From Planctomycetota bacterium (GTDB lineage: Bacteria > Planctomycetota > UBA1135): a DNA stretch of 64,000 nucleotides. How positions within the stretch are numbered: the first letter of the stretch is position 1; every line of letters starts with the position of its first letter. This document shows, piece after piece, positions 25,645 to 35,639 of this stretch. The DNA is taken from contig JAQBXR010000003.1 of the NCBI GenBank assembly GCA_027623295.1, positions 1 to 64,000 on the forward strand. Reading direction: 5' to 3'. The translations under genes were made by a program, and so were the position numbers. Below the pieces are notes generated by a model. The model searched no databases. It was not told the origin of the DNA and was given only the letters and a program-made list of their open reading frames with translations.

Positions 25645-28440
25645 CTAGTCAGATTCTTCCGATGCTGCAATGCGCACGCCGCGCTCATCGCGAATCAGTT
25701 CGACGTTTTTTTCTAATCCAAAGTCAGAGAATCCACCAAAAGCTGCGACGTCGGCAGGAGTTGTGGAATGCACTTCCTCCTTCTCTCCGCCACCTTCCGA
25801 CTGGAACTCCTGAATTTGACGCCAGGTGCGTGAAATCGCATCTACAAAAATCAAAACTAGATCGTCCTTTTGCGCCATATTGAGCGCGGTGTCTACCGCA
25901 ACGACCTCTTCAGGAATGACTTCAATCTGTTCCCTCGGCACGCCGGCCGCCAATAAAGTTTCGCGCAACATGAGCGGGATTTCATCGGACTCACGCCCGC
26001 GCAGGCCGTCATCGCGACGGCAGATGTAGTGATCAAACTTACCAGCGCAAAGTTTTGCGATCTCATACACATCTTCATCGCGACGGTCGCCAGGTGCAGC
26101 AACCACCACGATGCGCTTACCCTTTGGATCCAAGCGTTCCGATAGATCCACCATGGCCTTGATCGCTGCTGGGTTGTGCGCATAATCCATGATGACCTTG
26201 AACGGGTGGTCGTCGTAGATGTTCATGCGGCCCGGAGTTTGGAAGAAACTGGTGTCAAAGGTGCGCAGTCCGTGACGGATTTCTTCAAGATCGACTCCCA
26301 TGCTGAACGCGATACCTACAGCGAACATAGCGTTTTGCACGTTATGCAGAGCGCGGCCATCGAGAGTCGCAGGAATCATGTGAGCCCACAACAACGGAAT
26401 GTGCTGCTCCTTGTCATAAATGGTGATCATTAAACCACCCATGCCTTGCTCAAGAACAATCGCGCGTCCGCCGGCACGAATGTGATCGCGCACTAACGGA
26501 TGGTTGGAGTTCATAGTGACGTAACAAAGATGCTCCGACTGGGTGTAGTCGGCCATTTTCAAACAATGCTCGTCGTCGGCGTTCAACACTGCCGTGTCTT
26601 TTGCAACCTCAACCACGATGCGTTTGACCTTTGCCAAATCCTCAAGCGTGTTCACCCCTCTCAAGCCAAGGTGATCTGCCTGCACGTTCAAAACCGCGCC
26701 GACATCGCAGCGACGGTAAGCCAGTCCACGACGCAACAGGCCGCCACGGGCGGTTTCCAAAACCGCAACCTCGACTTTCGGGTCGCGCAACACAATACGT
26801 GCCGATGCAGGGCCAGTCATATCGCCGTTCACAGTTAAGTGCCCGTCGATGTAAACCCCATCGGTGGTGGTCAAGCCCGTTACCTTGCCGGTCATCTTGA
26901 AGATGTGCGCCACCATGCGGGCGGTCGTGGTCTTACCGTTGGTTCCGGTAATACTGCAAATCGGGATGCGCGATGGCGAGCCTTTCGGGAACAGCATGTC
27001 CATGACAGGTCCAGCTACATCGCGTGGGGTGCCTTCGGAAGGCGCCACGTGCATGCGGAAACCAGGCGCTGCATTGACCTCGCAGATGCCGCCGCCGCCG
27101 ACTTTGTAGGAAACCGCAATGTCATCGGTGAGGAAATCTACACCGCAGACATCTAGCCCCACAGCGAGAGCCGCGCGTTCCGCCATATTGCGGTTATCCG
27201 GGTGCATGATGTCGGTGACATCGACCGCGGTTCCGCCCGTCGACAAGTTGCCGGTACTGCGCAAGTAAAACACATCGCCTTCTTCAAGCACGGTTTCCTT
27301 GGTGAGGCCTTTGAGCTCCAGCAAACGGTTGGCCTGATAATCCAACTCCAACTTGGTTAGCACTTTCTCGTGACCAATGCCGCGACGCGGATCCGCGTTC
27401 ACAACCTCGATGAGTTCTTCGATTGAACTCTTGCCATCTCCGATGACGTGTCCTGGTACGCGCTTAGAAGCAGCAACCAAAGTTCCGTTGACCACCAACA
27501 AACGGTGGTCGAAGCCGGTTAAGAAACTTTCCACGATGACGGAACGGCTATGCAAACGCGCATTTCCAAATGCCGTGCAAATTTCTTCGTCGGTGGTCAG
27601 GTTAATCGAAACGCCACGCCCATGGTTGGCGTCCAATGGCTTCACGACTACTGGAAGCCCAATACTCTTTGCCAAAAGAATGGCTGCGCGCTCAGAATAA
27701 ACCAGGCCCTGTTTTGCAACCGGCAAACCCAAGTCGGCCAATAACTTATTGGTCTCCTCTTTGTCCGATGCAATCTCCACACTAATGTGCCGCGTCTCGG
27801 AGGTAATCGTCGCCTGGATGCGTTTGCCGTAACAAGCGTGGCCCAACTGCACCAAGCTGTACTTGTTCAAGCGAATCCATGGGATGTCACGCTCTTCCGC
27901 CGCACGCACCAAGGATGCTGTGGAGGGACCAAGAGCCCGACGCTGTGCAAAACGAATAAACGACTCGCGCTCTTCTTCCCAATCAAACTCTTCCTCGCGA
28001 ATCGATTCTGGCTGCAGTTCTACCGGCAACAGGTGTTGCAGCAAACGCAAACCCAAGGCCGCAGCTTCCAGTCCAACCTCTTCCGATTCGTATTGAAACA
28101 CGACATCGTATTGACCGTGTTCGCCGTTGCCTCGGGTCTTACCAAAAGTGACCGGGCTACCGGCCATCGACTGTAGTTCGATGGCAACATGCTCAAACAC
28201 GTGGCCCATCCAGGTGCCATCGTCCTCGCACATGCGACGCACAAAGCCGCCCTCTTCGCGATACGAACAACCGTGCTTGTTTAGGCCAGGTAAAGATTCC
28301 AGCAAGCCATCGATAAAGGTGTTGCCTAACTTTGCAGTCGGCCAATCCTCGAGCTCTTGCAGGTCCAAGGTCATGCGAATGACCGGGAAGTGGGCATAAA
28401 GGCTAGGCCCAAGGTAAACCGAACGGTCGAGGATCTTCAT
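25645..28440 (-). CDS. cphA: cyanophycin synthetase
   Basis: 931 residues, the usual CphA length. An N-terminal domain (W-M-G-H-V-F-E-H-V-A-I-E-L-Q) is followed by an ATP-grasp domain (K-P-L-D-A-N-H-G-R-G-V near 280, ending E-V-N-A-A-P-G-F-R). Next comes a Mur-ligase domain with P-loop I-T-G-T-N-G-K-T-T near 500, E-T-A-R-G-G-L-L-R-R-G, N-V-Q-A-D-H-L-G and Y-A-H-N-P-A-A. The enzyme makes multi-L-arginyl-poly-L-aspartate from Asp, Arg and ATP as a cytoplasmic nitrogen store. An acidic 55-residue tail follows the last Mur motif. The cyanophycinase gene ends 12 bases upstream of its start and the Mur paralogue follows, forming an operon. Confidence 0.95.
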   Translation of the reverse strand: MKILDRSVYLGPSLYAHFPVIRMTLDLQELEDWPTAKLGNTFIDGLLESLPGLNKHGCSYREEGGFVRRMCEDDGTWMGHVFEHVAIELQSMAGSPVTFGKTRGNGEHGQYDVVFQYESEEVGLEAAALGLRLLQHLLPVELQPESIREEEFDWEEERESFIRFAQRRALGPSTASLVRAAEERDIPWIRLNKYSLVQLGHACYGKRIQATITSETRHISVEIASDKEETNKLLADLGLPVAKQGLVYSERAAILLAKSIGLPVVVKPLDANHGRGVSINLTTDEEICTAFGNARLHSRSVIVESFLTGFDHRLLVVNGTLVAASKRVPGHVIGDGKSSIEELIEVVNADPRRGIGHEKVLTKLELDYQANRLLELKGLTKETVLEEGDVFYLRSTGNLSTGGTAVDVTDIMHPDNRNMAERAALAVGLDVCGVDFLTDDIAVSYKVGGGGICEVNAAPGFRMHVAPSEGTPRDVAGPVMDMLFPKGSPSRIPICSITGTNGKTTTARMVAHIFKMTGKVTGLTTTDGVYIDGHLTVNGDMTGPASARIVLRDPKVEVAVLETARGGLLRRGLAYRRCDVGAVLNVQADHLGLRGVNTLEDLAKVKRIVVEVAKDTAVLNADDEHCLKMADYTQSEHLCYVTMNSNHPLVRDHIRAGGRAIVLEQGMGGLMITIYDKEQHIPLLWAHMIPATLDGRALHNVQNAMFAVGIAFSMGVDLEEIRHGLRTFDTSFFQTPGRMNIYDDHPFKVIMDYAHNPAAIKAMVDLSERLDPKGKRIVVVAAPGDRRDEDVYEIAKLCAGKFDHYICRRDDGLRGRESDEIPLMLRETLLAAGVPREQIEVIPEEVVAVDTALNMAQKDDLVLIFVDAISRTWRQIQEFQSEGGGEKEEVHSTTPADVAAFGGFSDFGLEKNVELIRDERGVRIAASEESD

Positions 28441-28452
28441 CGTGGGGTATCG

Positions 28453-29268
28453 CTAGGAGGTTGCTTGCGCTGCGGGGTGGCTAGCTTCGCGAGTACGGAT
28501 GTCGAAAGTGCATCCGTGGGTAAGAATGTGGAGACGAATGCCGAGCACGCTGACGGGTGCGTGGCGCTGCGCCGAATCCATGGAGGAGAACTCCATCTGC
28601 GACGGGTCGATCAAGGTGATGGCACCACTACCGACCACTTCAATCACATCCTCTGGGGAGATGATGGCGGCAGTGTCTTCGTCAAGACCAATGCCAACCG
28701 GGCGTGGGTTAAAGGCAAGAGCGGCCAAGAGGCGACCAAGGCGATCGCGCTGTTGAAAGTGTTGGTCGACGATGAACTCGTGGGTCAAACCAAAACCTGG
28801 AGCCAGTGAAACCATATCGGAGCGTGGCGTTCCACCTTCATCTCCGTAAGCAATCATGTGCTCGCTCAGAATCGAAGCGCCGGCAGAAGTTCCACCAACC
28901 GTCAACCCTTCCTCGTTGTTTCGGCGCCGCAGTAAGTCGGCAACCGCAGTACCACCAATGGTGGTCGATAGACGCAGCTGATTGCCGCCCGTGATAAACA
29001 CACCAGTAGCTTCATTCAGCTCTTGCAACCAATCCTCGCGCGCGCAATCTTTGCGGCCCTCGAAGGGTAAGCTTGCTGCATGGGCTACGCCAAGATCTTT
29101 GAAAATCTCCACATAACGTGGACCGGTTTCTTCAAGGCGCGAAGCCGTAGGGATGATGACGATGCGCGCTTTACTTCCGCCACAGAGGTCGGCAAAGCGT
29201 TTAAGGATGGCACGGTCACGGAATTTTTCTTCCGCGCCGCCGATAGGGATGAGGTAGCCGCGAGACAT
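28453..29268 (-). CDS. cphB: cyanophycinase
   Basis: 271 residues of the S51 serine peptidase family. The nucleophile elbow is G-G-T-S-A-G-A with Ser128; other family motifs are I-P-I-G-G-A-E, F-I-T-G-G-N-Q-L-R-L, V-D-Q-H-F-Q-Q-R-D-R-L-G-R-L and G-I-G-L-D-E-D-T-A. The enzyme cleaves cyanophycin to beta-Asp-Arg dipeptides in the cytoplasm. It is the first gene of the tight cphB-cphA-Mur unit, and 153 bp downstream of iadA, whose product class can split the dipeptides. Confidence 0.95.
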   Translation of the reverse strand: MSRGYLIPIGGAEEKFRDRAILKRFADLCGGSKARIVIIPTASRLEETGPRYVEIFKDLGVAHAASLPFEGRKDCAREDWLQELNEATGVFITGGNQLRLSTTIGGTAVADLLRRRNNEEGLTVGGTSAGASILSEHMIAYGDEGGTPRSDMVSLAPGFGLTHEFIVDQHFQQRDRLGRLLAALAFNPRPVGIGLDEDTAAIISPEDVIEVVGSGAITLIDPSQMEFSSMDSAQRHAPVSVLGIRLHILTHGCTFDIRTREASHPAAQATS

Positions 29269-29421
29269 GGGTTGTGGGAGATTCTACCAGGCCCTCGCTA
29301 AAAAGGAGTCCATGTTGGCTTCTTGGAAGGACGATTTCTGGATCGAGTGGCTGCTTTCCTCGTTCATCGAAAACCCTCCAGTACGGTTGCATTAGGATGA
29401 CCCCATCAAGCGTGAAGTTCA

Positions 29422-30555
29422 TCACTCTGTAAAAACTCCGCCGACCATCACGCTGTCGATGGCGCATGCTTCATCGAGTACTACGAGATCTGCATCGCCG
29501 CCGAGCTTGATGCGACCTTTACCTTCGAGCCGCAAGTGATCTGCTGGATTCGAAGTGAATGCGGGTAAAGCGTCCTCAAGGAGAGTGCCGCCGCTCACGA
29601 GTGCGGCAATGGTTTGTAGCAAGGCAGCGCTAGTGCCGACATCGAAGGAAATCATGCGGCCATGTTCATCGAAGTGTGGGAGGCATCCGCCGCCGTCGCT
29701 CGAGATGCTAATGAGTTCCGGTGGAAGCCCGGCATCGAGGTAGCGGCATAAGCCTTCGGATGCGCAGTAAGCATCTTCGCCGTCTTCAATAGGAAATGCG
29801 GTGAGGTCAATGTGGCATCCGCGCTCGGCAAGAAGCATGGCTTCGTCAAAGAGTGCCTTTTTGCGGTTCACATGGGTCGGCTGGAAAACCCGCGGAGGTA
29901 ATTCGCTTTGATCGAGCGCTTGGTGAATGAGCTCCAAGCCGCGTTCGCCTTCGCCAAGGTGCAAGTGCAACACACCTGCTTTCCTTGCAATGAGTCCCCC
30001 AACATGACAATCGCTGGCGGTGCGCAAAATTTCATCCAAGGTTGGTTGGCTAGAGCGGTGATCGGAAATGGCCACTTCGCCGGCGCCAATCACGGCATCT
30101 AAATGCACAATGTCGCCGCGCACACTTCCGGTGAGGGTCGTGGCTGGAAGGTGATAGCCGCCGGTCCAACACCATGCCGACATGCCTTGCTCGCGTAAAC
30201 TGCGTACCCCAGCGAGAAGTTCGGCGGTGCTGCGGGTGACATCGTCCGTGCCGAGCAAGCCAACCACCGAAGTCACACCGGCTTCCATGTAAGTCGAGAA
30301 CATAGGTGCCGGAACTTTGGTCGATGCCCCGTCTTCACCACCACCGCCGGTGATGTGCGCATGAATATCCACCAGCCCAGGAATCAAGCGTTTCTCTTTT
30401 AGGTCAATGACCTCCAACTCCGCCCCTGCCGGCATCTCGGTGGGCGTTTTCCCCGCCGGCGAAATTCCAAGGATGCGGCCGCCGCCAATGAGAAGGTTGC
30501 AAAAACCGAGTGGTTCTGGCGCGAAGACATCTGCGTTAGTGAGAAGGGTTAACAC
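29422..30555 (-). CDS. iadA: isoaspartyl dipeptidase (amidohydrolase superfamily)
   Basis: 377 residues that align by eye with E. coli IadA. Metal ligands are D-I-H-A-H-I-T-G-G (His65, His67), L-H-L-H (197, 199), P-T-H-V-N-R and S-S-D-G-G-G. In E. coli the bridging residue is a carboxylated Lys in V-K-C-A-I-S-D-H-R-S; here the corresponding stretch is G-E-V-A-I-S-D-H-R-S, placing Glu160 at that position. The enzyme would hydrolyse beta-Asp-Arg released by cyanophycinase, returning Asp and Arg. The start is GTG at 30555. The gene lies upstream of cphB with a 153-bp gap, so it may have its own transcript. Confidence 0.92.
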   Translation of the reverse strand: MLTLLTNADVFAPEPLGFCNLLIGGGRILGISPAGKTPTEMPAGAELEVIDLKEKRLIPGLVDIHAHITGGGGEDGASTKVPAPMFSTYMEAGVTSVVGLLGTDDVTRSTAELLAGVRSLREQGMSAWCWTGGYHLPATTLTGSVRGDIVHLDAVIGAGEVAISDHRSSQPTLDEILRTASDCHVGGLIARKAGVLHLHLGEGERGLELIHQALDQSELPPRVFQPTHVNRKKALFDEAMLLAERGCHIDLTAFPIEDGEDAYCASEGLCRYLDAGLPPELISISSDGGGCLPHFDEHGRMISFDVGTSAALLQTIAALVSGGTLLEDALPAFTSNPADHLRLEGKGRIKLGGDADLVVLDEACAIDSVMVGGVFTE

Positions 30556-30767
30556 GAGCGTACATTGTATGCCGTGGCTTCAGACACGTTTCGCATGTGG
30601 AACATTCTTTTACCTCTCTTACAAAGCTCATTGATGGCCTCTCCTTCGCAACCGGCGGGGGCACGAAATTTTCATCCTCAAAACTTACTACGTAGACCTT
30701 CCGCATAAACCTGCAGGAAGGCTACTTGCGTTTGCGGCGAAGGTTCAGATTATCATGTATGAAGCTT

Positions 30768-31847
30768 ATGGCTGAACCCCTTAAAAACCGATACAACCAC
30801 GCCTTCCTCAAGAAGCTGGCAACTGTGGTTTCCGATTGTTCCCCAAATGGAATCGATCAGGTTAAATTCAAAAAGTCGGTCTTGGCCAATGGCTGGGAAG
30901 AGCTGGAGCTGAAAGCCCGCATGCGCCGGATTACCGAATGCCTGCGTTTGGCGCTTCCGGAGGATTATCTAGAAGCCCTCCCCATCATGCGCGACGCCGC
31001 CCCTCACTTCGGCGATTACCTTTCCATGTTCTTTCCTGATTTTGTGGAAGTGTATGGCATGGAGCATTGGGAGGAATCGGTCGACGCCCTGTGGTGGATG
31101 ACTCGCTTTGGGAGTTCCGAATTTGCGGTTCGCCCATTTTTAAAGGCCGATGCTCCGCGTATGTTAAGAACCATGTTGGCGTGGACGCGCGATGAAAATG
31201 AACATGTCCGACGCCTCGCCAGTGAAGGTAGTCGTCCGCTTCTCCCCTGGGCGATGAACCTCCCAGCATTCCAAAAGGATCCACTTCCAGTACTTCCCCT
31301 TTTGGATGCCCTTAAAGATGACTCAAGCGAATACGTGCGACGCAGTGTTGCGAATAACTTGAATGATATTGCGAAAGACCACCCGCAGCTTGTCTTGAAA
31401 ACCGCGCAAGAATGGAACGGTCATTCCAAAGAGCGCGACAAACTGGTGAAGCACGCCTGCCGCACTTTATTGAAAAACGGCGATGCTGGTGCCATGCGAT
31501 TATTTGGATTTCGCAATCCCAATGATTTACAAGTCTCAGGGTTACAACTCAAAAGCGCAGCCATTGCCCTTGGCAGCGAACTTCACTTTTCATTTACGCT
31601 TAGCTCTCCGAATCCCCTCGGCAAGGTGCGCTTGGAATACTTGCTCGAGTTTGCGCGCCCCCATGGACGCGGCGCTCGCAAGGTGTTCAAAATATCCGAG
31701 TCAGACTCCACTGACGTACAGCGCTGCGTGACCCGCCGCCATTCCTTGGTCGATCGCAGCACTCGTAAACATTATGTTGGCGAGCACAGGATTACGGTGA
31801 TTGTAAATGGGGTGGCGAAGGCCTCTGCTAAATTTGTGCTTAAGTAA
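30768..31847 (+). CDS. AlkC-like DNA alkylation repair protein
   Basis: About 359 residues starting M-A-E-P-L-K-N-R-Y-N, the exact opening expected of the AlkC family; an ATG nine bases earlier (30759) is also possible. HEAT-like repeats carry the family motifs F-F-P-D-F-V-E-V-Y-G, S-S-E-F-A-V-R-P-F, R-R-L-A-S-E-G-S-R-P and Y-V-R-R-S-V-A-N-N-L-N-D-I. The last 90 residues form an Ig-like beta domain that occurs in AlkC subgroups. AlkC glycosylases remove alkylated bases such as 3-methyladenine. It is divergent from iadA, and a plausible promoter region lies at 30560-30757. No clear ribosome site was seen. Confidence 0.9.
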   Translation: MAEPLKNRYNHAFLKKLATVVSDCSPNGIDQVKFKKSVLANGWEELELKARMRRITECLRLALPEDYLEALPIMRDAAPHFGDYLSMFFPDFVEVYGMEHWEESVDALWWMTRFGSSEFAVRPFLKADAPRMLRTMLAWTRDENEHVRRLASEGSRPLLPWAMNLPAFQKDPLPVLPLLDALKDDSSEYVRRSVANNLNDIAKDHPQLVLKTAQEWNGHSKERDKLVKHACRTLLKNGDAGAMRLFGFRNPNDLQVSGLQLKSAAIALGSELHFSFTLSSPNPLGKVRLEYLLEFARPHGRGARKVFKISESDSTDVQRCVTRRHSLVDRSTRKHYVGEHRITVIVNGVAKASAKFVLK

Positions 31848-31999
31848 ACGATTGCAAGCATGGGAGTGGTCAATAAAATCAAACCCGACCTTTTGACTTC
31901 CTTGGCTGGCACGGCCTCAGCGCCGAACGGAAGCAATTCCCTGCTGCGGCCCAAGCCGAAGCTTGGGCATGGCTAAAGGCCGGCGCTTAACTTTCCGAG

Positions 32000-34900
32000 T
32001 TACTTCCTCTCAGAGAAAGCAGCCTTTACTAAAGCTGCCTGCTCCACATGGTGGCGCTTGTAGCTTCCAGTTGCAGGGCTTGCTGCCGATGCGCGTCCAA
32101 CGAAGAGAATCTTCCAATGCAAATCGCGGAAGCGTTGCAGCATGGAAGCCCACGGGCCCATGTTGCGCGGTTCTTCTTGGCACCAAATCAATTCCGCATC
32201 GGGATATTGTGCAATGAGTGCAGCAACCTTGTCTTGCGGGAAAGGGTAAAGCTGTTCGACACGCGCCAAAACAACGTCTTCCACATTGTGTTGGTTGCGG
32301 TAATCAGCGAGGTCATGCGCAACCTTGCCACTACAGAACACAATCCGACGTGGTGCTTTCACGGCATCTTCCACCAACACGGTTTGGAATCCTTCGGTAA
32401 GGAAATCTTCCACCGGACTTGCGGCACGTGGGTCGCGCAACAATGACTTAGGCGTAAACACCACCATTGGGCGGCGCTCCAATGCTTTTTGATCGGTCTC
32501 ACCAATGATGTGACCTTGGCGACGCAACAAGTGGAAGTACTGCGCGGCGGTGGAGCAGTTTGCCAAGGTGAAGTTGCCTTCAGCAGCTAGTTGCAAGAAG
32601 CGTTCCGGGCGAGCGTTGGAGTGCTCCGGACCTTGGCCGTCATAACCGTGCGGCAGCAACAGGGTGAGTGCAACATGCTCCCCCCACTTTGCAGCGCCCG
32701 ATGCCAAGAACTGGTCAATCGGAATCTGCGCGCCATTGGCAAAATCTCCGAACTGTGCTTCCCACACCACCATGTCACGGCGATCGGCTAGGCAATATCC
32801 ATATTCAAAACCAAGCGCGGCTTCTTCACTCAAGAAGGAATCGCGGAATTCCACATGCACACCTTCTTTTAAGTGCGCCAAGGGAACATAATCGGAAGAG
32901 GTGCGTTGATCACGAATCACCGCATGACGATGCGAGAATGTACCGCGACCAGAATCTTGTCCGGCAAGGCGCACGCCAATGCCAGCTTCAATCAAAGAAC
33001 CCCAGGCCAAAGTTTCTGCACAACCCCAATCAAGATTGCGTTCACCACTGGCCATTTCTTCACGACGCTTCAGTTGACGCAAAAGGTTCGGGTGTACCAC
33101 GTGCTCGTCCGGCATCGCGTTGGTGCGCTCTACTAGAGAGAGCAAACTTGCAGCACTCACTTGCGGCGGTGACACCGGGTCTGGCGAGGCAAAGTCTGCA
33201 TCGGACCATGGGTTTGCGTTTGCATCGATTTCGATGGATGCACCACCATCGTAATTTTTGGCTTCTGCGCGTGAGACTTCTAACGCTTCGCGTAACTCGG
33301 CATCGAATTCTTCACCAACGGCATTGCACTCCTCGCGCGTCATCATGCCGCGACGCATAAGCAATGAGGTGTAGAGGGAGCGCACGGTCGGGTGATTAGC
33401 AATGCGTTGGTACAGCAAGGGCTGCGTGTACATAGGCTCATCGCCCTCGTTGTGACCGCGACGGCGATAACACACCATGTCGATGACCACATCCACTCCA
33501 AACTCACGTTGGTAATCCACCGCAACATGGATGGAACGCATGACGGCCTCAGGGGCATCGCCGTTTGCGTGAAGCACAGGAGCTTGCACTGCTTTCGCGA
33601 TGTCCGTGCAGTAATAAGTGCTGTACAAATCGCGTGGTCCAGCAGTGAAACCGATTTGGTTGTTCACCACCAGGTGGATGGTGCCGCCGGTGCGATAGGC
33701 CGGAAGCTCCGACATTTGCAGCGTTTCTGCAACTACACCTTGGCCAGTGAAAGCTGCATCGCCGTGAATCAAAATCCCCAGCGTCTTCTTACGCTCGACA
33801 TCGTTATCCAAATCTTGGTAAGCGCGAACTTCGCCGCAAACTACCGGATCCACCGCTTCCAGGTGACTTGGATTCGCTGCAAGGATGATTTCGACTTCGC
33901 GGCCATCGGGAGTCGTGTGGACGCCGCGTTGACCGAGGTGATACTTCACATCGCCGGAGCCTTCTGCTTCGTCGGGCATCAACACGCCTTCAAACTCACC
34001 GAAGATTTTGCGGTAAGACTTGTTCAAAATATTGGCGAGCATATTCAAACGCCCGCGGTGTGCCATGCCAATGATCACGCGCTCCACGCCTGACGCTGCC
34101 GCGCGGTCAATGATTTCGCCCACTGCAGGGATCAAGGTGTCGGCGCCCTCCAAAGAGAAACGCTTGTTACCGGGATAACGCGTATGCAAGAACTGTTCAA
34201 AGTTTTCCGCTTTCACCAAGCGCTGCAAAATGCGCTGGCGGTGTTCAAAATCAAACACCTCCTCATTACGCCGCCCTTCCACCCGCGCACGCAACCAATG
34301 CTTACGCTTGCGATCCGTGATGTGCATGTACTCCAGACTCCAGCGTCGACAATAAGTCTCGCGGAGTACTTCAAGAATCTCCCGTAAGGTCATGGAGGCC
34401 TTGCCACACATGCCATCGGTCAAGAATTCACGATCTAGATCCCAAATCGTAAAGCCGTACCAACTCGGATCGAGCGACGGCAACATATCCGGGTGGTACT
34501 CAAGAGGATCGAGGTCCGCGAGTTGGCATCCGCGCTGGCGATAAGCACTAATCAGTTGCCAAACTTTCGCTTGCTGCGATGCGCTGTCATCGTCGTGGGC
34601 CTTGTGATGATCTTCATCCAAGTGCGTTGGCGTCCACGGCACACGCAAGACGCGGAAAATGTCACTCCAAAAGCCATCCGCGCCGGACAACAATTCTTCA
34701 ATACGCTTTAACAACAAGCCTGACTCAGCACCTTGTACCGTGCGGTGGTCATAGGTGCTGGTGATGGTCATCACCGGGCCCATGGCAATCTCCGCCAGCA
34801 TGGTTGGGTTCATGTTGCGCGCCTGCACCGGCACACCGATCGAGCCGGTTGCCAAAATCAAACCTTGGCCCTGCATGAGACGCGGCACCGAAGCCTCGGT

Positions 34901-35602
34901 CCCAAAGCCGCCGGGGTTGGTCAGGCTAAATGTGGTGCCAGCAAAATCTGCGGCGGTCAACTTACCCTTTCGCCCACGCGCCACGATGTCCTGGTAGCCA
35001 TCGAAAAATTGCTTGAAGTCCATCGACCCAGCATCCTTAATGTTCGGCACCACCAAACTGCGCTTCTCAGCATTGCCAACGTCAATCGCCATGCCAATGT
35101 TGATCTTCTGCGGCGACATGCGCCACGGCTTCCCGTCCTCCTCTAGGTAGTAGGACTGCACGTTCGGCATATCGGCCACCGCGCGCACCATGGCATAAGC
35201 AATGAAGTGGGTGTACGACGCCTTGCCCAGCGCTCGGTCACGCATATGCGCATTGATGATCTTGCGGTTCTCATCGAGCACCTTGACCGGAATGGTCCGC
35301 ATGGAGGTCGCGGTCGGGACCGCCAGGCTCGCGTTCATGTTCGCGGCAATCCGTGCTGGAATTCCGCGCAAGGCCTCGGCATCGACCTCGTTCACCGCTG
35401 GGGTTTCCACGCCCTTGGTCGCTGTGGCCGTAGCCGTAGCCTTGCCTCCCTTGGCTGCTGCAGGGGGCGATGCCTTGTCAGCCGCCGCGAACCACTGGGC
35501 CCACTCGCCGGCCACCCCAGATGGCTCCGTAAGCCATTGCTCATAAAGGGATTCCACGTATCCGGCGTTGACGCCGAACTGCTCCTCAAAGTCGATGCTC
35601 AT
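32000..35602 (-). CDS. kgd: fused 2-oxoglutarate dehydrogenase E2 (catalytic) / E1 protein, KGD type
   Basis: 1200 residues in the order known from mycobacterial KGD. First is a 40-residue E1 N-terminal helix (Y-V-E-S-L-Y-E-Q-W-L), then an Ala/Thr/Lys linker and an E2 succinyltransferase catalytic domain ending T-Y-D-H-R-T-V-Q-G with catalytic His286. The thiamine-diphosphate E1 follows (W-D-L-D-R-E-F, G-M-A-H-R-G-R-L-N, G-D-A-A-F-T-G-Q-G, N-N-Q-I-G-F-T, E-E-P-R-N-M-G). There is no lipoyl domain, so a separate lipoylated E2 and an E3 must act with it; neither is in the window. It catalyses the 2-oxoglutarate to succinyl-CoA step of the TCA cycle, upstream of the sdhCAB-encoded step. Confidence 0.95.
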   Translation of the reverse strand: MSIDFEEQFGVNAGYVESLYEQWLTEPSGVAGEWAQWFAAADKASPPAAAKGGKATATATATKGVETPAVNEVDAEALRGIPARIAANMNASLAVPTATSMRTIPVKVLDENRKIINAHMRDRALGKASYTHFIAYAMVRAVADMPNVQSYYLEEDGKPWRMSPQKINIGMAIDVGNAEKRSLVVPNIKDAGSMDFKQFFDGYQDIVARGRKGKLTAADFAGTTFSLTNPGGFGTEASVPRLMQGQGLILATGSIGVPVQARNMNPTMLAEIAMGPVMTITSTYDHRTVQGAESGLLLKRIEELLSGADGFWSDIFRVLRVPWTPTHLDEDHHKAHDDDSASQQAKVWQLISAYRQRGCQLADLDPLEYHPDMLPSLDPSWYGFTIWDLDREFLTDGMCGKASMTLREILEVLRETYCRRWSLEYMHITDRKRKHWLRARVEGRRNEEVFDFEHRQRILQRLVKAENFEQFLHTRYPGNKRFSLEGADTLIPAVGEIIDRAAASGVERVIIGMAHRGRLNMLANILNKSYRKIFGEFEGVLMPDEAEGSGDVKYHLGQRGVHTTPDGREVEIILAANPSHLEAVDPVVCGEVRAYQDLDNDVERKKTLGILIHGDAAFTGQGVVAETLQMSELPAYRTGGTIHLVVNNQIGFTAGPRDLYSTYYCTDIAKAVQAPVLHANGDAPEAVMRSIHVAVDYQREFGVDVVIDMVCYRRRGHNEGDEPMYTQPLLYQRIANHPTVRSLYTSLLMRRGMMTREECNAVGEEFDAELREALEVSRAEAKNYDGGASIEIDANANPWSDADFASPDPVSPPQVSAASLLSLVERTNAMPDEHVVHPNLLRQLKRREEMASGERNLDWGCAETLAWGSLIEAGIGVRLAGQDSGRGTFSHRHAVIRDQRTSSDYVPLAHLKEGVHVEFRDSFLSEEAALGFEYGYCLADRRDMVVWEAQFGDFANGAQIPIDQFLASGAAKWGEHVALTLLLPHGYDGQGPEHSNARPERFLQLAAEGNFTLANCSTAAQYFHLLRRQGHIIGETDQKALERRPMVVFTPKSLLRDPRAASPVEDFLTEGFQTVLVEDAVKAPRRIVFCSGKVAHDLADYRNQHNVEDVVLARVEQLYPFPQDKVAALIAQYPDAELIWCQEEPRNMGPWASMLQRFRDLHWKILFVGRASAASPATGSYKRHHVEQAALVKAAFSERK

Positions 35603-35639
35603 GCGATTTCTCCTGGGAGCCTAAAAGGTAAGAAGGCTC

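Noticed and set aside
33392-34093. Long plus-strand frame of 233 codons
   Set aside because: It is the antisense shadow of the kgd E1 domain, which has clear catalytic motifs.
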